From assembly GCF_001730285.1 (NCBI RefSeq), contig NZ_MIJZ01000001.1, forward strand, positions 124,001 through 188,000: DNA of 64,000 bases, written 5' to 3'. Both the position numbers and the translations under genes were made by a program. Positions within the stretch are counted from its first letter, which is position 1; the number at the start of each line of letters is the position of its first letter. The notes beneath the pieces are model-generated. The model was not told the origin of the DNA, made no database searches, and worked only from the letters and a program-made list of their open reading frames with translations. Shown here in pieces: positions 25,127 to 33,957 of the stretch. The DNA is from Enterococcus ureasiticus (GTDB lineage: Bacteria > Bacillota > Bacilli > Lactobacillales > Enterococcaceae).

Positions 25127-27184
25127 ATGAATAATTATCAAGCAATCTTTGAACCTTTAACTGTAAAACGAATGACATTGAAAAATCGTGTTGTCATGCC
25201 ACCAATGGGAACGAATTTCGCTAATATGGACGGCACATTCAGCATGCAACATGTTTCATATTATGAACAACGTGCTAAAGGTGGAACGGGTTTAATCACC
25301 TTAGAAAATGTGTGTATTGATTATCCGATGGGGACAAATGGTGCTCGTCAATTAAGGATGGATAATGATCAATATATTTCAGGATTATGGCATTTTAACG
25401 AGAAAATGCATGCTTATGGAGCTTGTACGTCAGTTCAAATCAATCATGCTGGTGCTTCAGCATATGGGCTACGTTTAGAGGGGGAACAACCAGTTTCAGC
25501 CTCAAATATTCCTTCAAAAAAAGGTAATCCGATTCCGCGTCCATTGACCGAAGAGGAAATTTATGGCATCGTAGATCGTTATGCAGATGGCGCGCTAAGA
25601 GCACAACGTGCTGGATTTGATTGTGTAGAAATTCACGCAGGACATTCGTATCTATTAAGCCAATTTTTATCTCCTTTATATAATAAACGGACAGATAAAT
25701 TTGGCGGTAGTCCAGAAAACCGAGCTCGTTTTACAAAATTAGTTGTTGAAGCTGTTAGAAAAGCTGTAGGACCTTTTTTCCCGATTTCTCTACGTTTTAG
25801 TGCAGATGAACTGTTAGAAGGCGGTAATACATTAGAAGATACGATTGATATTTTAAACTATTTTGCAGATGAAGTGGATATTTTAAATGTGTCTGCAGCA
25901 TTGAATGATAGCTTGCAGTATCAAATCGATAAAATGAATTTAGAAGATGGCTGGCGTGCTTATATGTCAAAAGCGGTCAAAGAACGTTTTCCTGACAAAA
26001 TAACCGTTACATCTGGAAATATCCGCAGTCCTAAACGTGCAACAGAAATTCTAGAAGCTGGCGATGCTGACTTATTAGCTATGGGACGTGGCTTGATTGC
26101 CGAACCAAATTGGGTCAATAAAGTTGCCAATGGGCAAGAAGATTTACTTAGAAAGTGCATCTCTTGCAATATTGGCTGTGCAGACCATCGAATTGCTAAA
26201 GCACGACCAATGCGTTGTACAGTCAATCCCGATTTGCATTATGAAGATGACTATAAAATGAAACCTATTTTACATCCAACCAAAATGGTTGTGATTGGTG
26301 GAGGAACGACAGGACTTGAAGCCGCCGCTACAGCAGCTGAAGTTGGTGTTAGCGTAGAACTCTTTGAACAAAAAGGGTATTTAGGCGGATTAGGTCATGA
26401 AATCGCTCGTTTCCCAGATAAGAAAAGAATCGATGATTTTATCACCTACGAAATTAATCGTTGTAAAGAATTGGATAATTTAGCGATTCATTTAAATCAT
26501 GCTGCATCGTTAGCTGATATTGAAGCAATCGGACCTGATATCATTGTCAACGCAACAGGTGCAAAACCTTTATTGCCACCAATCAATGGATTAAAAGAAC
26601 AATTAGATAATCCAAATAGAAAAATTTTCTCTATTTTCGATATCTTGGATGATATGTCAAAATTCCAAGAATTTGAAGGAAAAGAAGTAGTTGTGATCGG
26701 CGGAGGTGCCGTTGGGTTAGACGTTGTGGAATATTACGCTGAACGTGGTGCTAAAAAAGTTAGTATAGTGGAAATGCAAGGTGAAATTGGGAAAGATCTA
26801 GATTTGATCACAAAACTTGCGATGATGGAAATCGTCGGAAAATTTGGTGTGGAAGTTCATGTAGAAACGAAACTGACAGAAGTTAGAGAAAATAGTTTCT
26901 TAGTTGAAAAAGATGGAGAAATGCTTGAATTACCATTTGATTTAGGTTTCGTATGTTTAGGAATGCGTGCAGAAGCTCCGATGATTCGTGAACTAGATCA
27001 GTATGCTAGAAGTAACGGTGCAGTTCTTTTAAATATGGGTGATAGCAAAGTGGCTAGACGGATCATGGAAGGAACAAGAGAAGCTCGCGACATTCTAAAA
27101 ACAATAGAAGTTCTAGAAAACACACGAACACAAAAAGCGTTGTTTGAACAAACAAAAAGTCTACAAGCAACACAAACTATATAA
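25127..27184 (+). CDS. Old-yellow-enzyme-type flavoprotein with Fe-S cluster and FAD domain (2-enoate reductase-like)
   Basis: The 685-residue protein has an FMN-binding TIM barrel (about 1-340; [28 protein letters not shown]), a cluster-binding motif C344-x2-C347-x3-C351-x12-C364 for one [4Fe-4S] cluster, and a C-terminal FAD/NAD domain with two dinucleotide folds ([13 protein letters not shown] and [16 protein letters not shown]). This is the architecture of 2,4-dienoyl-CoA reductase, 2-enoate reductase and trimethylamine dehydrogenase: NAD(P)H electrons pass via FAD and the cluster to FMN and reduce a C=C bond. In this operon a ring enoate such as dehydroshikimate is a plausible substrate (inference). 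AGGAGG precedes the ATG. Confidence 0.87.
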   Translation: MNNYQAIFEPLTVKRMTLKNRVVMPPMGTNFANMDGTFSMQHVSYYEQRAKGGTGLITLENVCIDYPMGTNGARQLRMDNDQYISGLWHFNEKMHAYGACTSVQINHAGASAYGLRLEGEQPVSASNIPSKKGNPIPRPLTEEEIYGIVDRYADGALRAQRAGFDCVEIHAGHSYLLSQFLSPLYNKRTDKFGGSPENRARFTKLVVEAVRKAVGPFFPISLRFSADELLEGGNTLEDTIDILNYFADEVDILNVSAALNDSLQYQIDKMNLEDGWRAYMSKAVKERFPDKITVTSGNIRSPKRATEILEAGDADLLAMGRGLIAEPNWVNKVANGQEDLLRKCISCNIGCADHRIAKARPMRCTVNPDLHYEDDYKMKPILHPTKMVVIGGGTTGLEAAATAAEVGVSVELFEQKGYLGGLGHEIARFPDKKRIDDFITYEINRCKELDNLAIHLNHAASLADIEAIGPDIIVNATGAKPLLPPINGLKEQLDNPNRKIFSIFDILDDMSKFQEFEGKEVVVIGGGAVGLDVVEYYAERGAKKVSIVEMQGEIGKDLDLITKLAMMEIVGKFGVEVHVETKLTEVRENSFLVEKDGEMLELPFDLGFVCLGMRAEAPMIRELDQYARSNGAVLLNMGDSKVARRIMEGTREARDILKTIEVLENTRTQKALFEQTKSLQATQTI

Positions 27185-27200
27185 AGTGAGGGAATTTAAG

Positions 27201-28079
27201 ATGACAGAAAGAATTGACGGACACACATTATTGATTAGTTTGATTGCAACACCGATTCGCCATAGTTTATCGCCGACTATGCATAACGAGGCTTTTGCTA
27301 AATTAGGTTTAGATTATGCTTATATGGCGTTTGAAGTAGGAAATGAAGAATTGAAAGATGCGGTTCAAGGAATTCGTGCATTAGGGATTCGGGGTTCAAA
27401 TGTTTCAATGCCAAATAAACAAGCAATTATTCCATATTTAGACGAACTTTCACCTGCTGCAAAATTAGTTGGTGCGGTTAATACAGTCACGAATAAAGAT
27501 GGAAAAGGTCATTTAGTTGGGCATGTAACGGATGGCACTGGTGCGATGCGTGCGTTAGAAGAAGAGGGCGTAGAAGTCAAAAATCAAATCATCACAATGA
27601 CTGGTGCTGGCGGTGCTGGTACTGCAATCGCGATTCAAGCAGCGTTGGATGGCGCTAAAGAATTACGGATTTTCAATATCAATGATCAACACTACAAAAA
27701 TGCTGAAGAAACAGTGAAAAAAATCAACGAAAACACAGAATGTAAAGCAACACTAACTGATTTATCTAATCAAGCAGCGTTTAAACAGTCAATCAGTCAA
27801 AGTAGTATTTATATTGATGCAACTGGAGTGGGCATGAAACCATTACAAGAAGAAAGCTTGATCAATGATCCAGAAGTGATTCGTCCAGATTTAGTTGTCT
27901 TTGATGTTGTCTATATCCCGAAAGAAACAAAGTTGTTAAAATTTGCTCGCGAACATGGCGCAAAGAAAACAATCAATGGTCTTGGTATGATGCTTTATCA
28001 AGGGGCAGAAGCATTCAAGCATTTCACTGGGGAAGATATGCCTGTTGATTATATTAAAGAACTATTATTTAAGGACTAA
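27201..28079 (+). CDS. Quinate/shikimate dehydrogenase, YdiB-like
   Basis: The 292-residue enzyme oxidises shikimate to 3-dehydroshikimate or quinate to 3-dehydroquinate with NAD(P). It carries S22-x-S24 (RHSLSP), catalytic Lys73 in [10 protein letters not shown], Asp111 in HVTDGTG and the glycine-rich [13 protein letters not shown]. The NVSMPNKQ segment and [11 protein letters not shown] follow Escherichia YdiB (dual quinate/shikimate, NAD or NADP) rather than biosynthetic AroE, which usually has NVTxPxK. I chose ATG 27201, with GAGGG upstream, over a longer frame starting inside the flavoenzyme gene. Catabolic use is inferred from neighbours. Confidence 0.9.
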   Translation: MTERIDGHTLLISLIATPIRHSLSPTMHNEAFAKLGLDYAYMAFEVGNEELKDAVQGIRALGIRGSNVSMPNKQAIIPYLDELSPAAKLVGAVNTVTNKDGKGHLVGHVTDGTGAMRALEEEGVEVKNQIITMTGAGGAGTAIAIQAALDGAKELRIFNINDQHYKNAEETVKKINENTECKATLTDLSNQAAFKQSISQSSIYIDATGVGMKPLQEESLINDPEVIRPDLVVFDVVYIPKETKLLKFAREHGAKKTINGLGMMLYQGAEAFKHFTGEDMPVDYIKELLFKD

Positions 28080-28092
28080 CAGTTAGGAGAAA

Positions 28093-29298
28093 ATGATGAA
28101 AAACAAATACACACCGACCGCGATCGGTCTCTATATCAACTATATTGTCCATGGGATGGGCGTTATCATTATTTCACAAAACCAAAATTCATTGATGACA
28201 CAATGGGATACAGATTTGATGGGAATTGCTAAGGTTATTTCAATGTTAGGGATTGGTCGTTTAATTGCAATCATGATATCAGGACGCTTATCCGATAAGT
28301 TTGGACGTAAGCCATTTATTTATTTAGGAATGATTACTTATGCAGCTTATTTCTTTGGAATATTATATAGTCCAAGTGTTGAGTTAGCGATGTTTTTTGC
28401 AGTAATTGCGGGGATTTCTAATTCATTCCTAGATTCTGGAACGTATCCAGCTTTGATGGAATCATTTCCGAAAACAGCAGGAACAGCAACAGTTTTGTTA
28501 AAAGCTTTTATACAAGGTGGTCAATTTGCATTGCCATTGATGATTAAATTCTTAGCTTCTAATCACTTGTGGTTTGGTTGGTCATTTATGATTGCGGCAA
28601 TTTTACTTGGGGTGAATGCGATTTATTTGTGGAAACAACCTTTCCCGGATGCAGATGCCAAACTTGCTGAAGAAACAGAAGAAGTAGTAGAACAGGCACC
28701 AGTAGTTAAATTTAAATCAAAACCTAAGATGGCAATCGAAGGTGTTGCTTTTGTTATTTATGGTTTTATCGCGCAAGCAACTTTTTATCTAATCAGTCAA
28801 TTTATTGGAACATACGGTGAACAAGTCGCTGGTATGGCTCAAACAGATGCAGGCGTGTTAGTTTCGTATTATTCTATTGGTTCATTATTATGTGTAGCAT
28901 TTACAGCAATTATGGCTTCTAAAGTTCGTTCAGTGTATTTAGTTGTTATTTATACGTTCGTTTCGTTTTTAACAATTGCTATTATGTGGTTATTCCCAAC
29001 TCCACTTGTTTGTATGATTGGAGCAGCCTTAGTCGGTTTCTTTGCAGCTGGTGGCGTGTTACAATTAGGCTTGACAGTGATGGGCGAAATGTTCCCAGCA
29101 GGTAAGGGTACGATTACCGGAATCTACTACACATTTGGGAGTATCGCTTCATTTGTTATTCCAGTTGCAGCAGCCCAAATTGCTAAAACGAATGTACGTG
29201 GTATCATGTTATTCGATACAATCATTGCAGGAATCGGTTTTGTGTTAGCGGTCATTATTTTTATTCGCTACCGCCAAACAATTGATACATCTAAATAG
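28093..29298 (+). CDS. MFS transporter, probable quinate/shikimate carrier
   Basis: The 401-residue membrane protein has about twelve helices. The MFS signature is in the loop after helix 2 (GRLSDKFGRKPFIY), and a longer cytoplasmic loop (about 185-215, rich in Glu and Val) divides the halves. In Escherichia the MFS genes ydiM/ydiN lie beside ydiB-aroD, the same partners as here, so a hydroaromatic acid is the likely cargo. AGGAG lies 3 nt before the first ATG (28093) and 6 nt before the second (28096); the second may be the true start. Confidence 0.85.
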   Translation: MMKNKYTPTAIGLYINYIVHGMGVIIISQNQNSLMTQWDTDLMGIAKVISMLGIGRLIAIMISGRLSDKFGRKPFIYLGMITYAAYFFGILYSPSVELAMFFAVIAGISNSFLDSGTYPALMESFPKTAGTATVLLKAFIQGGQFALPLMIKFLASNHLWFGWSFMIAAILLGVNAIYLWKQPFPDADAKLAEETEEVVEQAPVVKFKSKPKMAIEGVAFVIYGFIAQATFYLISQFIGTYGEQVAGMAQTDAGVLVSYYSIGSLLCVAFTAIMASKVRSVYLVVIYTFVSFLTIAIMWLFPTPLVCMIGAALVGFFAAGGVLQLGLTVMGEMFPAGKGTITGIYYTFGSIASFVIPVAAAQIAKTNVRGIMLFDTIIAGIGFVLAVIIFIRYRQTIDTSK

Positions 29299-29313
29299 GG
29301 AGGATACAAAAAA

Positions 29314-30069
29314 ATGAATACAGTCACCGTTAAAAACGTGACTCTCGGAAGTGGGAGTCCTAAAATCATTGTTCCTCTAGTAGGCAAAAATGAAGTAGAA
29401 TTAATAGAAGAAGCCAAACATTTATTAACGATCGACTGTGATCTAGTTGAATGGCGTGTTGATTTTTTTGATCAAGTAGCTGATTTTCAAGCGGCTGCTG
29501 AAATGTCAAAAAAAATCGCAGAAATCTTAGCAGATAAACCAGTGCTCTTCACATTCCGTACAAAACAAGAAGGCGGCGAAATTCCGTTTTCAGATGAGCA
29601 ATACTTTGGCTTGTACAAAACAGTTATAGAAAATGGTGCAATTGATTTGTTAGACGTTGAATTGTTTATGGATGATGCTCTTGTTCAACAAACAATCGAA
29701 GCAGCACATGAAAAAGGGATCAAAATCGTTATGTGTAATCATGATTTTGATAAAACACCTAACAAAGAAGAAATTGTTTCAAGATTATGCCGCATGCAAG
29801 AAAAAAATGCTGATATCTGTAAAATTGCTGTCATGCCGCAATGCGCAGACGATGTATTGACACTCTTAGCAGCCACAAATGAAATGAAGACGGCGCATGC
29901 AGATCGACCAATCGTTACGATGTCTATGGGGCAATTAGGCATGGTCAGCCGGATGAGTGGAGAAGTTTTTGGTTCAGCGATGACTTTCGGTGCCGCTAAA
30001 AAAGCTTCCGCACCAGGACAAGTCCCAGTAGAAGAGTTACGTGAAGTTCTTAAAACATTAGCACTATAA
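29314..30069 (+). CDS. aroD: Type I 3-dehydroquinate dehydratase
   Basis: The 251-residue (beta/alpha)8 enzyme interconverts 3-dehydroquinate and 3-dehydroshikimate through a Schiff base. The catalytic His143 (MCNHDF) and Lys170 (DICKIAVMP) fall at exactly the residue numbers known for enteric AroD, and the substrate-binding EWRVD and FTFRTKQEGG are present. GGGAGG precedes the ATG. It is the last gene of the operon with the YdiB-like dehydrogenase and MFS carrier, which suggests use of imported quinate or shikimate, though it could also feed aromatic biosynthesis. A terminator follows. Confidence 0.93.
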   Translation: MNTVTVKNVTLGSGSPKIIVPLVGKNEVELIEEAKHLLTIDCDLVEWRVDFFDQVADFQAAAEMSKKIAEILADKPVLFTFRTKQEGGEIPFSDEQYFGLYKTVIENGAIDLLDVELFMDDALVQQTIEAAHEKGIKIVMCNHDFDKTPNKEEIVSRLCRMQEKNADICKIAVMPQCADDVLTLLAATNEMKTAHADRPIVTMSMGQLGMVSRMSGEVFGSAMTFGAAKKASAPGQVPVEELREVLKTLAL

Positions 30070-30071
30070 TT

Positions 30072-30116
30072 AATAGACCAGTTAGAAAGAGGATAACTCA
30101 TTCTAACTGGTCTATT
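30072..30116 (+). terminator. Terminator of the quinate/shikimate operon
   Basis: The 16-bp stem AATAGACCAGTTAGAA / TTCTAACTGGTCTATT has a 13-nt loop and is followed by TTTC. Confidence 0.93.
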
Positions 30117-30168
30117 TTTCTTGCATCCGTTGATTTCTTTGATAGACTTAAACATGAGGTGAATAAAA

Positions 30169-30657
30169 TTGGCTAAGAAAAAGAAAACACAAAAAACAAA
30201 CGCAATGCGAATTGTTGAACAACATAAAATAACCTATAAAGAATATGAATTTGAATGGAGTGAAGACCATTTAAGTGCAGATAGTGTTGCCGAAAAATTA
30301 AGGATCGAAGATGGAAAAATCTTTAAGACGCTAGTAACTGTAGGAAATAAAACAGGTCCAGTGGTTGCTGTTATTCCAGGTAATAAAGAATTAGATTTAA
30401 AAAAATTAGCACTTGCAAGCGGCAATAAAAAAGTTGATATGCTCCATCTGAAAGATTTAGAAGAAACAACAGGCTATATCAGAGGTGGGTGTTCCCCAAT
30501 CGGAATGAAAAAACTGTTCCCAACCTATCTTGCTGAGGAAGCAAATAAATTTGATACAATCATTATTTCGGCTGGTAAAAGAGGGATGCAGATTGAATTG
30601 TCTCTATTGTCGATTCTCCAAGTAACAAATGGCGAAATGGCAGATTTAACAATGTGA
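30169..30657 (+). CDS. ebsC: Cys-tRNA(Pro)/Cys-tRNA(Cys) deacylase, YbaK family (EbsC)
   Basis: The 162-residue YbaK-type protein hydrolyses mischarged Cys-tRNA(Pro). Signature segments are KIFKTLVTVGNKTGPVVAVIPGNKELDLKKLA, with the key lysine, and GGCSPIGMKK. In Enterococcus faecalis the orthologue is named EbsC from its place in the ebs locus, once thought to regulate binding substance. Translation starts at TTG 30169 with GAGGTG upstream. It converges with an RNase H-like gene, and the ebsA-like gene lies beyond that, as in the ebs locus. Confidence 0.87.
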   Translation: MAKKKKTQKTNAMRIVEQHKITYKEYEFEWSEDHLSADSVAEKLRIEDGKIFKTLVTVGNKTGPVVAVIPGNKELDLKKLALASGNKKVDMLHLKDLEETTGYIRGGCSPIGMKKLFPTYLAEEANKFDTIIISAGKRGMQIELSLLSILQVTNGEMADLTM

Positions 30658-30685
30658 AATAGAACGAATCGTATTTGAACAACTT

Positions 30686-31081
30686 CTATTGATATTTTTG
30701 TAATGCCTGTTTAGCTAAAGTGTCTGCGCCTTTATTTTGGCTTTCAGGAAGCCATTTTACCAACAATAGAGGAAAATGACTTTCTAATTGTTGAAAAGTT
30801 TGTAGGTAAGGTTGGAACATAGCATTTTTGGCATGTTGTTTTTCAATTGTTTGAACAACGATTTTACTATCAGAATGAATCAATACTGTTTGATCATTTA
30901 GCTCTTTTTCAATGACTAATTGGAGAGCTTTAATAAAAACTTTAAACTCAGCTTCATGATTGGAACACTCCCCAAGTGGTACATGGATTTGTTCGTGAAG
31001 TGCATCTCCTACAATAACGATACCGCCACCACTTGGTCCGGGATTTCCTTTTGTTGCAGCATCGACATATATTCGTAACAT
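30686..31081 (-). CDS. RNase HI-family protein
   Basis: The 131-residue protein has an RNase HI fold with the acidic residues Asp7 (YVDAATKGNPG), Glu43 (SNHEAEF), Asp71 (IHSDSK) and Asp120 (NKGADTLAK), so all four metal ligands are kept. It probably cleaves the RNA strand of RNA-DNA hybrids; short stand-alone Gram-positive members such as YpeP have varied activity. AGGAGA precedes the ATG. It lies between the ebsC and ebsA homologues, the place of the middle gene of the ebs locus, but on the opposite strand. Confidence 0.85.
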   Translation of the reverse strand: MLRIYVDAATKGNPGPSGGGIVIVGDALHEQIHVPLGECSNHEAEFKVFIKALQLVIEKELNDQTVLIHSDSKIVVQTIEKQHAKNAMFQPYLQTFQQLESHFPLLLVKWLPESQNKGADTLAKQALQKYQ

Positions 31082-31165
31082 AAAAGTCTCCTTATTTTCT
31101 TTTCGTTAAAAGTTGAAGTGTGGTACTATTATAACATACTGAAATTTTTATTAAGGGGTCGCTAC

Positions 31166-31609
31166 ATGAAGAAAAAAGTCTATCATTGGCAACCAGAATT
31201 ATCAACAGCGATAATTTATTGGTCTTGTACATTTGGCATTTTATTTTTAAGTTTGATTTTAACATTGGAACATACTCGTCCTTATTTGATTAGCAATATT
31301 GTGTTAGGCATTTTCATTTTCTTTGCTTTTCTGGGATGCAATCGTTATTTTATTATTGATGACGAGTATTTGATTATCCATGCGATATTACCGATAAGGC
31401 GTAAAAAAATAACATTATCTGCTATCGAAATGATTCGAGTTGGACCTAAATGTATTGAAGTAAACTCACCTGAGCTAAAAGAAGAAACACAAATGTTTAT
31501 TATGACCAAAAAAAATAAAGCAGCATTTATAGAAAAACTTAAGCAACAAGAACTATTTACAGCAAAAATTATTGATGATCCTGAATTGACTATCAGTAAA
31601 CATTATTAA
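31166..31609 (+). CDS. ebsA: EbsA-family membrane protein
   Basis: The 147-residue protein has two membrane helices (about 13-33 and 40-61) and a C-terminal cytoplasmic domain of PH-like character (YFIIDDEYLIIHAILPIRRKKITLSAIEMIRVG). It matches the EbsA family described at the enterococcal ebs locus, where it was proposed to be a pore or wall-related protein; the real function is unknown. I use ATG 31166 with AAGGGG upstream, not the longer frame from 31118. A strong terminator overlaps the end. Confidence 0.8.
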   Translation: MKKKVYHWQPELSTAIIYWSCTFGILFLSLILTLEHTRPYLISNIVLGIFIFFAFLGCNRYFIIDDEYLIIHAILPIRRKKITLSAIEMIRVGPKCIEVNSPELKEETQMFIMTKKNKAAFIEKLKQQELFTAKIIDDPELTISKHY

Positions 31610-31644
31610 AAAACAGCATTCTGCTAAGCAGAATGCTGTTTTTT
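31608..31644. terminator. Bidirectional terminator, 17-bp stem
   Basis: AAAAAACAGCATTCTGC pairs with GCAGAATGCTGTTTTTT around TAA. It is shared by ebsA and the converging cold-shock gene. Confidence 0.95.
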
Positions 31645-31845
31645 CTATATTTTCTTCACATGAGCGGCTTGTAAACCACGTGTACCTTCCATTACTTCAA
31701 ATTCAACAGCTTGATTTTCTTCTAAAGATTTAAAGCCATCTTCTTCTATTGCTGTGAAATGAACAAAGATTTCCTCGTCTTCATTGTAACCAATAAAGCC
31801 ATAACCTTTTCTATTATCGAACCATTTGACGAACCCTTTTTCCAT
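31645..31845 (-). CDS. Cold-shock-domain protein (CspA family)
   Basis: The 66-residue single-domain RNA chaperone has RNP1 KGYGFIGY and RNP2 EIFVHFTAI, forming the aromatic patch that binds single-stranded RNA or DNA. RNP1 carries Tyr where the common form is KGFGFI, and the protein is more acidic than typical CspA, with DEEIF. AAAGGAG lies 10 nt before the ATG. A 275-bp region upstream (31850-32120) holds its promoter and no gene that I can see. Confidence 0.92.
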   Translation of the reverse strand: MEKGFVKWFDNRKGYGFIGYNEDEEIFVHFTAIEEDGFKSLEENQAVEFEVMEGTRGLQAAHVKKI

Positions 31846-32123
31846 TCAAATCACGCTCCTTTATTTTCTAAAGTCTAGCATCATTATAAAGTGAAAAAAG
31901 AACCCCGTCAAACTTTTGTAAAAAAGCCTATTTTATAGTGGAAAAGGGCTGGAATGAACACTATAATAAGTTATACATTAACGAAAATATGATTTTTCAT
32001 AATATTGTTCGGTAAATTTCTTTTTTCATGGGGAATACTATCGGAATTTTCCAGGATATTAACTTATTACTTATCAATAAAGTAGCAAAGTTGATTGGTT
32101 TAATCAAGAGGAGCTAAAATTAT

Positions 32124-32363
32124 TTGCAAAATACAAAACGAAAATTTATTTCTCCACAATTAAAATATTTATCAGAAAATGAAGAAGGTAAATGGATTTT
32201 AGTTACTTCCCTCAATCCAACTCTAGTAAAGTCGCTGAAAATGATAATGCGATGGGATGATTTTAAATCTAAAAAGATGCTGGGACATAGCTCTAAGAGC
32301 CACATCCCAGCATTAAGGAATCCAAATAAACGTTGGGAGCAGAAGCAACTCCTTTGGAAATAA
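32124..32363 (+). CDS. Small ORF of unknown function running into a palindromic repeat
   Basis: A TTG at 32124 with AAGAGGAG 10 nt upstream opens a 79-codon frame (MQNTKRKFISPQLKYLSENEEG...). About the first 50 residues look like a normal small protein. From about residue 52 the frame is made of the compound palindrome that starts at 32277, so the last third is probably not native. It may be a small gene whose 3' end was replaced by the repeat. No homologue is known to me. Confidence 0.4.
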   Translation: MQNTKRKFISPQLKYLSENEEGKWILVTSLNPTLVKSLKMIMRWDDFKSKKMLGHSSKSHIPALRNPNKRWEQKQLLWK

Positions 32364-32447
32364 GCTGAAGTTCACAAAAATTTAAAAAGTAATTTTCGTG
32401 AATTCTGTCTTATTTCTCGGAGTTAAACATCTATGTTCCAACCTCCT
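32277..32447. repeat. Compound palindrome with two alternative folds
   Basis: There are three parts. A local hairpin, ATGCTGGGA (32277-32285) with TCCCAGCAT (32305-32313), has inner GCTCT/AGAGC. A long hairpin (32347-32424) has AACTCC/GGAGTT, GAAATAAG/CTTATTTC, TTCAC/GTGAA and AAAATT/AATTTT. A right end, CTATGTTCCA (32431-32440), pairs with TGGGACATAG (32281-32290), which the local hairpin also uses. The two folds exclude each other. It lies between converging small genes. Confidence 0.7.
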
Positions 32448-32453
32448 TGCCAT

Positions 32454-32639
32454 TTAAATCGAACTTAAAAAGCCATCAACTAAACCAAAGCAAAATGGAA
32501 TAATAGCGCTGAATGACAAAAATATAAAAGCGGTTTTTTGTAAACTAGTAAGGGTATGGAAATCTTTTCTAAAAGAAAAAATCAACAAGATAAAACCAAT
32601 TGCACCAACAAAACTCGCGATTTCGAATAATAAAGCCAT
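32454..32639 (-). CDS. Small two-helix membrane protein of unknown function
   Basis: The 61-residue frame MALLFEIASFVGAIGFILLIF... has two hydrophobic helices (about 5-20 and 37-57) around a short charged loop (SFRKDFHTLTSLQK). AAAGGAGAG lies 7 nt before the ATG and a good TTGTCA / TATACT promoter is upstream, so I regard it as real. Its stop is next to the compound palindrome. Function unknown. Confidence 0.65.
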   Translation of the reverse strand: MALLFEIASFVGAIGFILLIFSFRKDFHTLTSLQKTAFIFLSFSAIIPFCFGLVDGFLSSI

Positions 32640-32671
32640 CGTTCAACTCTCCTTTCAAGTACCTATTTTAC

Positions 32672-32700
32672 AGTATAATACTTTTAAAAATGCTTGACAA
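32672..32700 (-). promoter_or_regulatory. Promoter of the small membrane protein gene
   Basis: On the minus strand: TTGTCA (32695-32700), 17-bp spacer, TATACT (32672-32677). Confidence 0.7.
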
Positions 32701-32866
32701 TTCATCCTTAAAGGATTGTTATTTGAAGTTGTAATGCCTTCAAAAAATCTGTAGTTGACACCCTTGTAAGGCATGTCCCTATTTAATTTTCATAAAAGCA
32801 ACTTCTTTCTTCCAGTTAGCAGCTTTTTGTTATATACTTTAGACTAAAGCTCGAGGAGGAATCAAC

Positions 32867-33250
32867 ATGAATATTCGTTGTACTAGAAATACCGGATTTT
32901 ATGGAATGGGTAGTCCAATCGAGGTCATGAAAAATGATGAAAAGTGGTTTTACTTAAGCCAAAATGAAACCAAACAAGTTAAAATAGAAGAAACGGAATG
33001 TACAATACAAGCTAAGTTTTTCTTTTTGAAGAGCGCACCTTTTTTAGTGGTCGATCAGGGGCAAACAGTTGATTTAGAGATAAGAATGAACCCAACTTTG
33101 CTTTTAATTTATGTTATACTTTTCATGGGCATGTTTTTGATTCCTGTGTTGCATTTGAACATAATAGGAATTTTACTATTACTTGTTATTTATTTTATTT
33201 TTGTATTTTCAATGTTAAATAAAGCTTATGTCATCAAGGAGAAAGTATAA
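32867..33250 (+). CDS. Membrane protein of unknown function
   Basis: The 127-residue protein has a soluble N-terminal part of about 70 residues (NTGFYGMGSPIEVMKNDEKWFYLSQNE, with a beta-rich look) and two membrane helices at the C-terminus (about 76-95 and 97-117). I do not recognise the family. GAGGAGG lies 7 nt before the ATG. Its TAA overlaps the ATG of the HEPN-CBS gene by one base (TAATG), so the two are translationally coupled and may work together at the membrane. A 227-bp region upstream contains a 7-bp inverted repeat ATGCCTT/AAGGCAT (32732-32771) of unknown role. Confidence 0.65.
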   Translation: MNIRCTRNTGFYGMGSPIEVMKNDEKWFYLSQNETKQVKIEETECTIQAKFFFLKSAPFLVVDQGQTVDLEIRMNPTLLLIYVILFMGMFLIPVLHLNIIGILLLLVIYFIFVFSMLNKAYVIKEKV

Positions 33251-33951
33251 TGGGCGAGAGAGCGGAAGAATTTTTAAGTAGTTTTAATCGGATTGAAAAA
33301 TGGTTTCGTGAACAATTAAATAATCCGTCGAATATGGGATTCAGCGAAATGGTCCGCAGACTATCTAGAAAAAAAGACGGTCGAATCCCACTTTTTCAAG
33401 ATGATTTACTACAAATGGCTCAATTGAGGAATGCGATTGTTCACGAACAGATTTCAACTGACTTTGTGATAGCTGAACCTAATGAGTGGGCTGTCAATCG
33501 TATGCTGGAGATTGAACAAGCGTTGATCAGTCCTGAAAAAGTTTTCCCTCGTTTTTCAAAAAAGGTCACAGGGTTTGATGTAAACATTTCAATCAAAGAG
33601 ATTTTATCGATTGTAGCTCGCAAGCAATATTCACAATTTCCAATCTATGATGATGGGATATTTAAAGGGTTGATCACAGTACGAGGTTTGGGAATTTGGC
33701 TAGCGGTCGAAAGTTCAAAAGGAGACATTCAATTAGAAGGAAGAAAAGCCTCTGAACTTTTAGTGAGCAATTATAAAGGCAGTAACTATCAATTTGTCAG
33801 CAAAGAGACGACTGTGTTTCAAGTTGAGGAGCTGTTTGTGACTCAAGTTAGATTAGAAGCGATCTTGATTACAAAAGACGGTAATCCAAATGGCAGTTTA
33901 CTTGGCATTATCCGTCCAAGAGATTTATATAATAATGTAGAGAAGGAATGA
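33250..33951 (+). CDS. HEPN-like domain fused to a CBS-domain pair
   Basis: In this 233-residue cytoplasmic protein, residues 1-90 are helical with the motif R60-N-A-I-V-H65 (QLRNAIVHEQ), the RxxxxH signature of HEPN domains, many of which are RNases or bind nucleic acid. Residues 100-233 form two CBS motifs (VARKQYSQFPIYDDGIFKGLITVRGLGIW and VEELFVTQVRLEAILITKDG...LLGIIRPRDLY), which usually bind adenine nucleotides. A nucleotide-controlled HEPN protein is the reading I favour. It is coupled to the membrane protein gene upstream and lies 6 bp before lspA. Catalytic activity is unproven. Confidence 0.75.
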   Translation: MGERAEEFLSSFNRIEKWFREQLNNPSNMGFSEMVRRLSRKKDGRIPLFQDDLLQMAQLRNAIVHEQISTDFVIAEPNEWAVNRMLEIEQALISPEKVFPRFSKKVTGFDVNISIKEILSIVARKQYSQFPIYDDGIFKGLITVRGLGIWLAVESSKGDIQLEGRKASELLVSNYKGSNYQFVSKETTVFQVEELFVTQVRLEAILITKDGNPNGSLLGIIRPRDLYNNVEKE

Positions 33952-33957
33952 AAGCCC

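Noticed and set aside
32120-32305. 61-codon minus-strand frame
   Set aside because: Overlaps the palindrome and the plus-strand small ORF, with no ribosome binding site.
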